Below, piece by piece: positions 1 to 6,255 of a stretch of DNA of 6,539 nucleotides. The first letter of the stretch is position 1. The number at the start of each line of letters is the position of its first letter. The DNA lies in NCBI GenBank assembly GCA_001437625.1, contig LIAL01000058.1, positions 1 through 6,539 of the forward strand, written 5' to 3'. The stretch comes from Nitrosopumilus sp. BACL13 MAG-121220-bin23. GTDB lineage: Archaea > Thermoproteota > Nitrososphaeria > Nitrososphaerales > Nitrosopumilaceae. Made by a program: the position numbers and the translations under genes. The notes beneath the pieces were generated by a model. The model had not been told where the DNA came from, made no database searches, and was given only the letters and a program-made list of their open reading frames with translations.

Positions 1-3
1 GGG

Positions 4-10
4 TATAATA
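4..10 (+). promoter_or_regulatory. Possible TATA box or distant Shine-Dalgarno region of the SPFH gene
   Basis: The A/T run TATAATA is centred about 26 bases before the GTG at 33. That is the spacing expected for an archaeal TATA box driving a leaderless or nearly leaderless transcript. It is followed at once by GGAGGT (11-16), a perfect Shine-Dalgarno core, but 16 bases from the GTG is long for ribosome binding. The two readings conflict: either this is the promoter and GGAGGT is incidental, or the transcript starts upstream of the window. The window edge prevents a decision. Confidence 0.35.
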
Positions 11-32
11 GGAGGTAAAATCTAGTCGTATC

Positions 33-896
33 GTGTCAAAATATCAATCAGCATCACCTAACGTCAACATGGGTGGAGCTAAAATTCTAATTTCAGCAGT
101 TATCATTCTTATCATAATAGCCGTAGTAGCATCAGCATCTGTAAAAATAGTTGATTCTGGTAACAGGGGAGTACTAACGCACTGGAGTGCAGTGGATCTT
201 ACAAACCCACCTTTAGATGAGGGAATACACTTTCTTGTCCCGTTCCAAGATGATGTAGTCCAACTTGAGGTTCGTACACAAAAGTACGACGCACAGACTA
301 GAAGCGCATCAAAAGATCTTCAAACGGTTGAAACAACAGTTACTGTAAACTATCATGCAGATGAAGAAAGAGTACACATACTTTACAAAGAAGTTGGTTT
401 GGATTATGAAAATAGAGTTATCCAGCCAGCAATTGAGGAAACAGTAAAACAAGTTACTGCAAATTACAACGCTGAGGAACTAATTACAAAAAGACCTCTA
501 GTTAAGGCAGACATTGAAAATGCAATTAGAGAGAGATTAGATTTGTTTAATGTAAAAACAGAGGTAATTTCAATTACAGACTTTGATTTTTCAGACTTGT
601 TTTCAAAAGCAATTGAATCCAAAGTAGAGGCAGAACAAAAAGCCAAAAAAGCAGAAAACGATTTAATTAGAATCGAGGTAGAGGCAAGACAATTAGAGGC
701 TCAAGCAGAAGGTTTGGCATCAGCCAACATGGCAGAAGCAAGAGGTGAAGCTGAAGCAATTTCAATTATCAATCAAGCACTGTCATCAAACCCATACTAT
801 CTAGAGTGGCTAAAGACTCAAGCATGGGATGGCAAACTTCCGCTAGTAGTAGGTCAAGGTGGAACTCCATTCATTTCAATTCCAGTAACACCATAA
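33..896 (+). CDS. Prohibitin-family SPFH/band-7 membrane protein
   Basis: This 287-residue protein has a short N-terminal tail, one hydrophobic segment (about residues 17-36) and then an SPFH/band-7 domain (about 38-215). The domain begins with the prohibitin-like stretch VDSGNRGVLTHW and carries a typical ITDFDFSDLFSKAIESKV block at 181-198. A charged, Ala/Glu-rich helix (about 187-245) should form a coiled coil, and the C-terminus is a short hydrophobic tail. Family members form large ring or cage oligomers on membranes and act as scaffolds for lipid organisation or AAA protease control; the exact client here is unknown. The GTG at 33 is chosen because an in-frame TAG at 9-11 leaves no other start before it. 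The ATG at 69 (residue 13) is an alternative that keeps the membrane segment. No NfeD-type partner lies downstream. Codon use differs from the operon: Asn is mostly AAC and Pro mostly CCA. Confidence 0.9.
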   Translation: MSKYQSASPNVNMGGAKILISAVIILIIIAVVASASVKIVDSGNRGVLTHWSAVDLTNPPLDEGIHFLVPFQDDVVQLEVRTQKYDAQTRSASKDLQTVETTVTVNYHADEERVHILYKEVGLDYENRVIQPAIEETVKQVTANYNAEELITKRPLVKADIENAIRERLDLFNVKTEVISITDFDFSDLFSKAIESKVEAEQKAKKAENDLIRIEVEARQLEAQAEGLASANMAEARGEAEAISIINQALSSNPYYLEWLKTQAWDGKLPLVVGQGGTPFISIPVTP

Positions 897-949
897 AATA
901 ACAGGTAATTTTCGTTCTCTAGTTTTATCATAAAATTACAAAGTAGGAA

Positions 950-961
950 TTATTATTTTTG
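950..961 (+). terminator. T-rich candidate terminator after the SPFH gene
   Basis: The run TTATTATTTTTG lies about 55 bases after the SPFH stop codon with no stable GC hairpin. Archaeal termination often needs only a U-rich tract in the transcript. A second T7 run at 1044-1050 could serve as a backup. Assignment is by composition only. Confidence 0.35.
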
Positions 962-1043
962 TTACACTTGATGACGATATATTATCTGATAGAATGATTC
1001 AGAAAATGAGAATGGTTTGATTGGATAATCTCTTTCAATTACA

Positions 1044-1050
1044 TTTTTTT
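1044..1050 (+). terminator. T7 run, possible backup terminator
   Basis: Seven consecutive T residues followed by five A residues lie in the spacer between the SPFH gene and ilvB. It may terminate read-through from the SPFH gene before the ilv promoter. In such A/T-rich sequence a run of this length can also arise by chance. Confidence 0.25.
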
Positions 1051-1133
1051 AAAAACTTATTCAATAGAATACATTTAAAATTATTTCAGAAGTATCAAGA
1101 ATTTAGAAAATTTTTCTGATAAAATAGAATTTG

Positions 1134-1164
1134 TTCATGCTTATCCAAAAACTCTAGGCATGAA
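1134..1164. promoter_or_regulatory. Distal dyad upstream of ilvB, candidate operator
   Basis: TTCATGC (1134-1140) is the exact reverse complement of GCATGAA (1158-1164), with a 17-base spacer. The half-sites are about 24 bp centre to centre, close to two helical turns, which fits a dimeric or tetrameric regulator bound to one face of DNA. It lies about 40-70 bases before the putative TATA box of ilvB. Lrp/AsnC-type regulators would be a natural candidate for branched-chain genes, but that is inference only. If the ilvB transcript is leaderless, as proposed, this dyad is not transcribed from that promoter. Confidence 0.35.
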
Positions 1165-1174
1165 TTATTCCATC

Positions 1175-1193
1175 AAGTTATCAAAAATAACTT
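1175..1193. promoter_or_regulatory. Proximal dyad next to the ilvB TATA box, candidate operator
   Basis: AAGTTAT (1175-1181) and ATAACTT (1187-1193) form a perfect 7-bp inverted repeat around a 5-base spacer, ending 9 bases before the TATA-like box. A protein bound here could touch or block the BRE/TATA region, where archaeal repressors often act. The symmetry is seen directly; the operator function and any ligand are inferred. Confidence 0.4.
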
Positions 1194-1202
1194 ATTAAGA
1201 CA

Positions 1203-1212
1203 TTTTAAAATA
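1203..1212 (+). promoter_or_regulatory. TATA box of the ilvBN-leuAB operon
   Basis: TTTTAAAATA is centred about 28 bases before the ilvB ATG at 1236. Archaeal transcription usually starts about 25-27 bases downstream of the TATA centre, so the predicted start is near 1233-1236. That makes the mRNA leaderless or nearly so, in agreement with the absence of any purine-rich Shine-Dalgarno core before ilvB. No separate promoter is evident inside the operon. Confidence 0.6.
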
Positions 1213-1235
1213 TGGTGAAAAATTAAATTAATAAT

Positions 1236-2924
1236 ATGGAAACTATGACTGGTGCAAAAGCCTTGATGACAGCTATGGAAAAAGAAGGCGTTAAACAGGT
1301 ATTTGGTTTACCTGGAGGTGCAAATCTTCCAATGTATGATGAATTTGCAAGGTGTGATATTAGACATATTTTGACAAGACATGAACAATCTGCAGCACAT
1401 ATGGCTGATGGATTTGGTCGTGTTAGTAGAAAACCTGGAGTTTGTTTTGCAACTTCTGGTCCTGGTGCTACAAATATTTTAACTGGACTTGCAACTGCAC
1501 AAGCTGATTCATCTCCTATGATTGCTGTAACTGGTCAAGTACCTGTTGCAATGATTGGAAAAGATGCATTTCAAGAAAGTGATATTATCGGTATGGCAAA
1601 TCCTGTTGTTAAATATTCATTTCAACCACGATTACCTGGAGAAGTTCCTGAAGCTGTAAGAAAAGGATTTTACATTGCAGAAACTGGACGTCCTGGACCT
1701 GTACTTCTTGACATTCCAAAAGATGTTCAACAAAATGAAGCACCTATGGATTTTCCTGATGAATTTACAATACGAGGTTACCATCCTTGGAATGATCCTG
1801 ATCTTGCTTCTGTTCAAAAAGCAGTTGATATGCTAGTTAATTCTGAGAGACCAATTATTTTAGCTGGTGGTGGAACTATCATCTCTTCTGCATTTGCTGA
1901 ATTACAATCTATTGCTGAAACTTTAATGATTCCTGTAGTTACAACCTTTAAGGGAAAAGGTGCATTTCCAGAAAATCACCCTCTATCTTTGGGTCCAATT
2001 GGAATGCATGGTCATGCTGAAGCAAATAAAATGATGGCAGAAGCTGATTGTGTTTTAGCTATTGGAACTAGATTTTCTGATAGATCTGTTGGAACTTTTG
2101 AGGCATTTGAAAAACGATTAAAAATTATTCACATGGATGTTGATCCTGCTGAAATTGGTAAAAATCAAACTACGAGTATAGCTGTGGTTGGAGATGTTCG
2201 TGCATCACTTAGAATTATGGTAAAAATACTTTTACAAAGATCACTTAAAAAATCTGAAGACTCTGTTTGGATTAAACATGTTAGAGAAACTAAAGCATAC
2301 TGGAAAGAGAATTTAAAAATACATCCTGGTGAAATGGGAGCTGCAAAAATCTTACGAAAACTTAGAGAATTACTACCAAAGGAATCTGTTGTTACTACTG
2401 AAGTAGGTCAACATCAAATGTGGGCTTCATTATTTTATGATGTTATCCAACCTGGAACTTTTTTTAGTTCAACTGGTCTTGGTACTATGGGTTGGGGATT
2501 TCCTGCATCTATTGGTGCAAAAGTTGCAAGACCTGATGTACCTGTTGTTGATATAGCTGGAGATGGAAGTTTTAGTATGACTGAGAACTCTCTTGCAACT
2601 GCGGTATTGGAAGATATACCTGTAATTGTATTTGTTTTAAATAATTCTACATTGGGAATGGTTGCTCAGTGGCAAAGAACGTTCTATGATAGACGAATGG
2701 TTGGAGTGGATCAAGGTGGATGTCCTGATTATGTTAAATTAGCTGAATCTTATGGAGCTCAAGGAATTAGAGCACAATCTATGGATGAACTTGACAAAGC
2801 AATAAAATCTGCATTAAGTAGTGATGTTGCAACTGTCATTGATATTCCAATTGATCCTGAAGAAGATGTATTGCCATTTGTAGCACCTGGAACTTCCCTT
2901 TCGGATATGATTTTACCTTCTTAG
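1236..2924 (+). CDS. ilvB: Acetohydroxyacid (acetolactate) synthase, large catalytic subunit
   Basis: This TPP-, FAD- and Mg-dependent enzyme condenses two pyruvates to 2-acetolactate (valine, leucine) or pyruvate with 2-oxobutyrate to 2-aceto-2-hydroxybutyrate (isoleucine). At 562 residues it has the usual length and three domains. The N-terminal TPP domain holds the catalytic Glu50 in TRHEQSAAHMADG; a central FAD-linked domain (about 190-330) includes GPIGMHG at 253-259 and HMDVDPAEIGKN; the C-terminal TPP domain has the GDG...NN cofactor motif (Gly442-Asp443-Gly444 to Asn469-Asn470). Trp479 in MVAQWQ matches the tryptophan that favours 2-oxobutyrate and binds herbicides in other synthases. 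These features separate it from pyruvate oxidase and other TPP relatives. The ATG at 1236 is preferred because an in-frame TAA at 1224-1226 closes the frame upstream and the TATA box is well spaced. It leads the operon, 9 bases before ilvN. Confidence 0.96.
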   Translation: METMTGAKALMTAMEKEGVKQVFGLPGGANLPMYDEFARCDIRHILTRHEQSAAHMADGFGRVSRKPGVCFATSGPGATNILTGLATAQADSSPMIAVTGQVPVAMIGKDAFQESDIIGMANPVVKYSFQPRLPGEVPEAVRKGFYIAETGRPGPVLLDIPKDVQQNEAPMDFPDEFTIRGYHPWNDPDLASVQKAVDMLVNSERPIILAGGGTIISSAFAELQSIAETLMIPVVTTFKGKGAFPENHPLSLGPIGMHGHAEANKMMAEADCVLAIGTRFSDRSVGTFEAFEKRLKIIHMDVDPAEIGKNQTTSIAVVGDVRASLRIMVKILLQRSLKKSEDSVWIKHVRETKAYWKENLKIHPGEMGAAKILRKLRELLPKESVVTTEVGQHQMWASLFYDVIQPGTFFSSTGLGTMGWGFPASIGAKVARPDVPVVDIAGDGSFSMTENSLATAVLEDIPVIVFVLNNSTLGMVAQWQRTFYDRRMVGVDQGGCPDYVKLAESYGAQGIRAQSMDELDKAIKSALSSDVATVIDIPIDPEEDVLPFVAPGTSLSDMILPS

Positions 2925-2933
2925 TGATTGATA

Positions 2934-3416
2934 ATGTGGGCAATTCTTTCTATTTTAGTTGAAAACAAACCAGGAATTTTGTTTAAAGTAACTCATCTTT
3001 TTAGATCCAGAAATTTTAATATTGATAGTATCTCTGTTGGAGTTACTAATAATGCAAATTACTCTAGAATGACTATTACTACATATGGTGATGACAAACA
3101 AATTATACAAATTGTAAAACAACTTGATAAAATGATAGATACTGTTGAGGTTAAGCAATTAGATGAACATAAAACACTATTTCGTGAACTCTGTATTTTT
3201 AACATAAAACTAAGTAGTGCTAATGATAGTATGGAAGTTAATAAATTGGTTAATGCATATGGTGGAAAAGTGCATGATGTGAAAAAGGATTCACTCATGG
3301 TTGAATTAACTGCCACTCCTGCTCAAATCCAGGCATTTGAAGAATTAGTAGAACCCTTTGGAATTATTGCTGTCGCAAGAACTGGTGTTGCTGCTTTACA
3401 AAGGAGTGGAGTTTGA
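2934..3416 (+). CDS. ilvN: Acetohydroxyacid synthase, small regulatory subunit
   Basis: This 160-residue partner of IlvB activates the large subunit and carries feedback control by valine. An N-terminal ACT domain (about 4-75, opening with LSILVENKPG) is followed by the small-subunit C-terminal domain (about 83-157, ending with VARTGVAALQR). Taking the ATG at 2934 puts the residues in register with E. coli IlvH as I remember it: Gly14 and Asn29, both needed there for valine binding, are present at the same numbers, so valine sensitivity is probably kept. A TTG at 2928 would add two residues, but the ATG fits the family better; a TGA at 2925-2927 blocks anything earlier. There is only a weak ribosome site in the 9-base gap after ilvB, which suggests translational coupling. 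Its stop overlaps the leuA start. Confidence 0.94.
   Translation: MWAILSILVENKPGILFKVTHLFRSRNFNIDSISVGVTNNANYSRMTITTYGDDKQIIQIVKQLDKMIDTVEVKQLDEHKTLFRELCIFNIKLSSANDSMEVNKLVNAYGGKVHDVKKDSLMVELTATPAQIQAFEELVEPFGIIAVARTGVAALQRSGV
3401..3406 (+). promoter_or_regulatory. Shine-Dalgarno site deciding the TTG start of leuA
   Basis: AAGGAG ends 6 bases before the TTG at 3413 and lies inside the last codons of ilvN. It is the clearest Shine-Dalgarno site among the operon genes and supports initiation at a non-ATG codon that overlaps the ilvN stop. Confidence 0.75.
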
Positions 3417-4927
3417 AAGTTAGAATATTTGATACAACATTAAGAGACGGCGAACAAACTATTGGTGTATCTTTATCACCTGAACAAAAATTATCTATTG
3501 CTAAAAAACTTGATGAACTTGGAGTAGATGCTCTAGAAGCTGGTTTTCCAATAATTTCTAATGGTGAAGCACAAGCAGTTAAGATGATTACTAGTGAAGG
3601 ATTATCTTGTGAGATTGTAGGATTAGCTAGAACTATCCAAGGTGATATTGATGCTGCCGTTGATGCTGGATTAAATTCTATTCATACATTCATTGCAACT
3701 TCTGATATTCATTTACAGTATAAACTTCAAATGACTAGAGATCAAGCACTTGAAAAAGCAATTGAGGCTGTAGAGTATGGAAAATCTCGTGGATTACAAG
3801 TTGAATTCTCAGCTGAAGATGCTACTAGAACTGACAGGGAATTTTTGAAAAAAGTATTTGGTGAAGTTGCAAAAGCTGGAGCTGATAGAGTGGATATTCC
3901 TGATACTGTTGGATATTCTACCCCTGAATATATTGCAGAAATTACCAGAGATACAATTATTGCAACAAAACTTCCTGTAAGTGTTCATTGTCATAATGAT
4001 TTTGGATTAGCTGTTGCAAATGCATTATCTGGAATTCATGCTGGCGCATCTTGTGCACATGTAACAATTAATGGTATAGGTGAACGTGCTGGAAATGCTT
4101 CATTGGAAGAACTTTCTATGGCATTACAATGCTTACCACAAGATCAAAAATATGAGACTAATATTAAATCTGAATTAATCTATGATACTTCAAGATACAT
4201 CTCAAAAATTATAGGCATTAAAGTTCAACCAAACAAGGCTATTGTTGGTGATAATGCATTTGGACATGAATCCGGAATACATACTCATGGAGTTTTAAAC
4301 AACCCTCTTACTTACGAGCCAATTAGTCCTGAATTAGTTGGACGAAAAAGACAACTTCGTATTGGAAAGCATGCTGGAATTCATGGAATGAATGCAATGC
4401 TTGAGGAATTTGGAGTTAAAACAAATGAGAATCAATCTAAACAAATTCTTGAGAAAATTAAAGTTTTAGGTGATCAAGGAAAACAAATCACAGACGTTGA
4501 ATTGCTTTCTATTGCAAGTGATGTCTTGGGAGAAAAAGGAATTAAAAAAATTGTACAGTTATCTGGATTTTCTGTATCTACTGGAATTGGAATAATGCCT
4601 TATGCATTTGTAAAATTAAATATTGATGGTGAAGATTTTATTGGAACTGATTATGGTGTTGGTCCTGTGGATGCAGCATTAAATGCCATTCAAAAAATTA
4701 CAGGAAAAATTTCTGAATTAAAAATAACTGATTATAACTTGGCATCTATTTCTGGTGGCGCCAATGCATTATGTGAAGTTACAATTTCTGTTGAAGATAC
4801 TCATGGAAATCGTGTTTCTGCAAAATCTATTGGTCAGGATATTGTTACTACTAGTGTACAATCTGTTGTTGATGGTATTAACCGAATTATGCTTAAACAA
4901 ATGCTTAAAGAAAAACAAATAAACTAA
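3413..4927 (+). CDS. leuA: 2-isopropylmalate synthase (LeuA/citramalate/homocitrate synthase family)
   Basis: Family enzymes join acetyl-CoA to a 2-oxo acid. Here the likely substrate is 2-oxoisovalerate, the first committed step to leucine. The 504 residues match long archaeal and bacterial LeuA/CimA proteins. A TIM barrel (about 3-270) contains both family signatures, LRDGEQ...K at 10-26 and VSVHCHNDFG at 189-198. Asp12, His192, His194 and Asn228 (in GERAGNAS) are the expected metal ligands. HESGIHTHG (285-293) is the flexible active-site segment. The C-terminal part (about 385-495, with YGVGPVDAA and ISGGANAL) is the LeuA dimerisation/allosteric domain, so leucine feedback is plausible. 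The TTG start overlaps the ilvN stop as TTGA and has a good Shine-Dalgarno site. The substrate is not proven: archaeal (R)-citramalate synthase, which feeds isoleucine, has the same layout. The IlvBN and LeuB context favours leucine. Confidence 0.88.
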   Translation: MKVRIFDTTLRDGEQTIGVSLSPEQKLSIAKKLDELGVDALEAGFPIISNGEAQAVKMITSEGLSCEIVGLARTIQGDIDAAVDAGLNSIHTFIATSDIHLQYKLQMTRDQALEKAIEAVEYGKSRGLQVEFSAEDATRTDREFLKKVFGEVAKAGADRVDIPDTVGYSTPEYIAEITRDTIIATKLPVSVHCHNDFGLAVANALSGIHAGASCAHVTINGIGERAGNASLEELSMALQCLPQDQKYETNIKSELIYDTSRYISKIIGIKVQPNKAIVGDNAFGHESGIHTHGVLNNPLTYEPISPELVGRKRQLRIGKHAGIHGMNAMLEEFGVKTNENQSKQILEKIKVLGDQGKQITDVELLSIASDVLGEKGIKKIVQLSGFSVSTGIGIMPYAFVKLNIDGEDFIGTDYGVGPVDAALNAIQKITGKISELKITDYNLASISGGANALCEVTISVEDTHGNRVSAKSIGQDIVTTSVQSVVDGINRIMLKQMLKEKQIN

Positions 4928-4946
4928 ATTTTATTATTGATGTGGT

Positions 4947-5963
4947 ATGGCATATAAAATTTCATTAATTACTGGTGATGGGATTGGACCTGAATTATCT
5001 GAATCTGCTATTTCTGTATTAAATGCAATTAATGATAAATTTGATTTAAAATTTGAAATCACAAAATTATCTGCAGGGGATAAAGCATTAAAAGAAACTG
5101 GTAATGCCCTTCCTCAAAATGTCATCGATATCATTAAAAATTCTGATGTTTGTTTGAAGGCACCTGTTGGGGAAAGTGCTGCTGATGTTATTGTAGTTTT
5201 GAGACGAATCCTTGACCTTTATGCTAACATAAGACCTGCAAAATCATACCCGCACATGCCTGCATTACGTGATGATATTGATATGGTAATTGTTCGAGAA
5301 AACACTGAAGATCTTTACATTGGTAAGGAATTCAGTCTTGGTAATTCTGCAGTGGCATTGAGAGTTATTTCTGAGGATGCATCTAAAAGAATTGCAAAAT
5401 ATGCTTTTGAAACTGCAAAACAACGCAATTCCATGAAAAAAGTAACATGTGTTCATAAATCTAATGTATTGCGAATCACTGATGGATTATTTGTTAAAGC
5501 ATGTACTGAAGTTTCAAAAGACTATCCTGATATTATTTTTGAAGAAATGTATGTAGATGCATGTGCAATGAATCTAATTCGTCAACCTCAAAAATTTGAT
5601 GTGATAGTTACAACCAATCTTTTTGGTGATATTTTATCTGATGAATCTTCTCAAGTTGTTGGAGGATTGGGAATGGCACCTGCTGCAAATATTGGTGATA
5701 ATTTTGCATTGTTTGAACCTGTTCACGGTGCTGCATTTGATATTGCTGGACAAAATATTGCAAATCCTTCATCATTTTTACTTTCAATTAAAATGATGCT
5801 TGATTGGCTTGGTACAAAGTATAATGATCCAAAATGTTTTGAAGTTGCCACAAAATTAGAATCTACTATATTTGATTTAGTGAAATCTGGAATTAAAACT
5901 AAAGATATTGGAGGGGATAGTACTACTTTTGAATTTACAAAACAAATTACTGACAATCTCTAA
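4947..5963 (+). CDS. leuB: 3-isopropylmalate dehydrogenase, archaeal type
   Basis: This NAD-dependent beta-decarboxylating dehydrogenase converts 3-isopropylmalate to 2-oxoisocaproate. The 338-residue protein starts with ITGDGIGPE (8-16) and has the substrate loop LRRILDLYANIRP (85-97), VRENTEDLY (116-124) with Tyr124, the catalytic Lys171 in VHKSNV, and the family signature NLFGDILSDE (224-233) with metal ligands Asp228 and Asp232. Asp265-Ile266 in HGAAFDIAG is the pair that selects NAD over NADP in Thermus IPMDH. The RENTEDLY form also occurs in isocitrate and homoisocitrate dehydrogenases, but Sulfolobus LeuB, as I recall it, shares it together with DIAG and SANIGD-like segments. The operon context supports LeuB; the relaxed substrate range known in this family cannot be excluded. 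The ATG at 4947 is the only start, as an in-frame TGA lies at 4938-4940. It follows leuA by 19 bases with a weak ribosome site. Confidence 0.9.
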   Translation: MAYKISLITGDGIGPELSESAISVLNAINDKFDLKFEITKLSAGDKALKETGNALPQNVIDIIKNSDVCLKAPVGESAADVIVVLRRILDLYANIRPAKSYPHMPALRDDIDMVIVRENTEDLYIGKEFSLGNSAVALRVISEDASKRIAKYAFETAKQRNSMKKVTCVHKSNVLRITDGLFVKACTEVSKDYPDIIFEEMYVDACAMNLIRQPQKFDVIVTTNLFGDILSDESSQVVGGLGMAPAANIGDNFALFEPVHGAAFDIAGQNIANPSSFLLSIKMMLDWLGTKYNDPKCFEVATKLESTIFDLVKSGIKTKDIGGDSTTFEFTKQITDNL

Positions 5964-5965
5964 AA
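5949..5965 (+). repeat. 17-bp direct repeat, copy 1 (end of leuB)
   Basis: ACTGACAATCTCTAAAA spans the last codons and stop of leuB and recurs exactly at 6256-6272. The two copies bracket the tandem-repeat island. This could be a target-site or recombination duplication, or a local copying event. Confidence 0.75.
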
Positions 5966-6040
5966 ATAGTAGCCCTCTCCATTATACATAAAAATATGAT
6001 GGTGACTAGAACTGTGACAAAGTAGTTTTTGTTGGAAATT

Positions 6041-6115
6041 TGTTCATCAAATTCATCAAGTGTTTCATCAAATTCATCAAGTGTTTCATCAAATTCATCA
6101 AGTGTTTCATCAAAT
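6041..6115 (+). repeat. 21-bp tandem repeat, about 3.6 units, built of TTCATCAA octamers
   Basis: Two exact 21-bp units (6061-6081, 6082-6102) are flanked by a 20-bp first unit lacking one T (6041-6060) and a 13-bp partial last unit (6103-6115). Each unit contains TTCATCAAA followed by TTCATCAAG and TGT. The octamer TTCATCAA therefore occurs seven times, at 6043, 6052, 6064, 6073, 6085, 6094 and 6106, with start-to-start spacing alternating 9 and 12 bases. Two octamers per 21 bp places equivalent sites two helical turns apart. Perfect copies imply recent expansion, possibly by slippage. Confidence 0.92.
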
Positions 6116-6195
6116 CAAATTTATTATTATTAACCCTGATTCGTGCGTAAATACAACTGATATGGATTCCATAATCACTTGATGAAACACTTGAT
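6097..6195. repeat. Long inverted repeat linking the tandem block to a downstream reversed arm
   Basis: ATCAAGTGTTTCATCAA at 6097-6113 is the perfect reverse complement of 6179-6195, giving a 17-bp stem around a 65-base loop. The same left sequence occurs at 6055-6071 and 6076-6092, so the right arm can pair with any of three partners. On the minus strand the right arm (6224 back to 6176) continues as degenerate TCAAG/ATCAA repeats, as if it were an older, decayed copy of the tandem block. In RNA it would form a strong stem-loop after leuB. Confidence 0.8.
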
Positions 6196-6240
6196 ACACT
6201 TGACGTATTTGATGATATTCTTGACAATCTTTGAGAATGA

Positions 6241-6254
6241 TTTTTGATTTTTTT
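6241..6254 (+). terminator. T-rich candidate terminator downstream of leuB and the repeat island
   Basis: TTTTT, GA and then seven T residues form the strongest pyrimidine tract after the operon. Following the foldback repeat, it could end the ilvBN-leuAB transcript. A weaker T5 run at 6026-6030 is nearer to leuB, so the actual 3' end is uncertain. Confidence 0.4.
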
Positions 6255-6255
6255 A

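Noticed and set aside
934..1020. Short + frame containing VTLDDDILSDRM, reminiscent of a ribbon-helix-helix N-terminus
   Set aside because: There is no start codon at its beginning and only a couple of dozen residues before a stop, and it lies in A/T-rich spacer; too little to call even a remnant.
464..5956. Several minus-strand open frames of 60-85 codons inside the + strand genes
   Set aside because: They lie entirely within conserved coding genes, lack domains and have composition expected of antisense shadows.
4947..5963. Homoisocitrate or isocitrate dehydrogenase as primary call
   Set aside because: The RENTEDLY loop is compatible, but overall similarity to Sulfolobus-type LeuB and the ilvBN-leuA context favour 3-isopropylmalate dehydrogenase.
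6041..6115. CRISPR array
   Set aside because: Units are contiguous 21-mers without unique spacers, and no cas gene is present.
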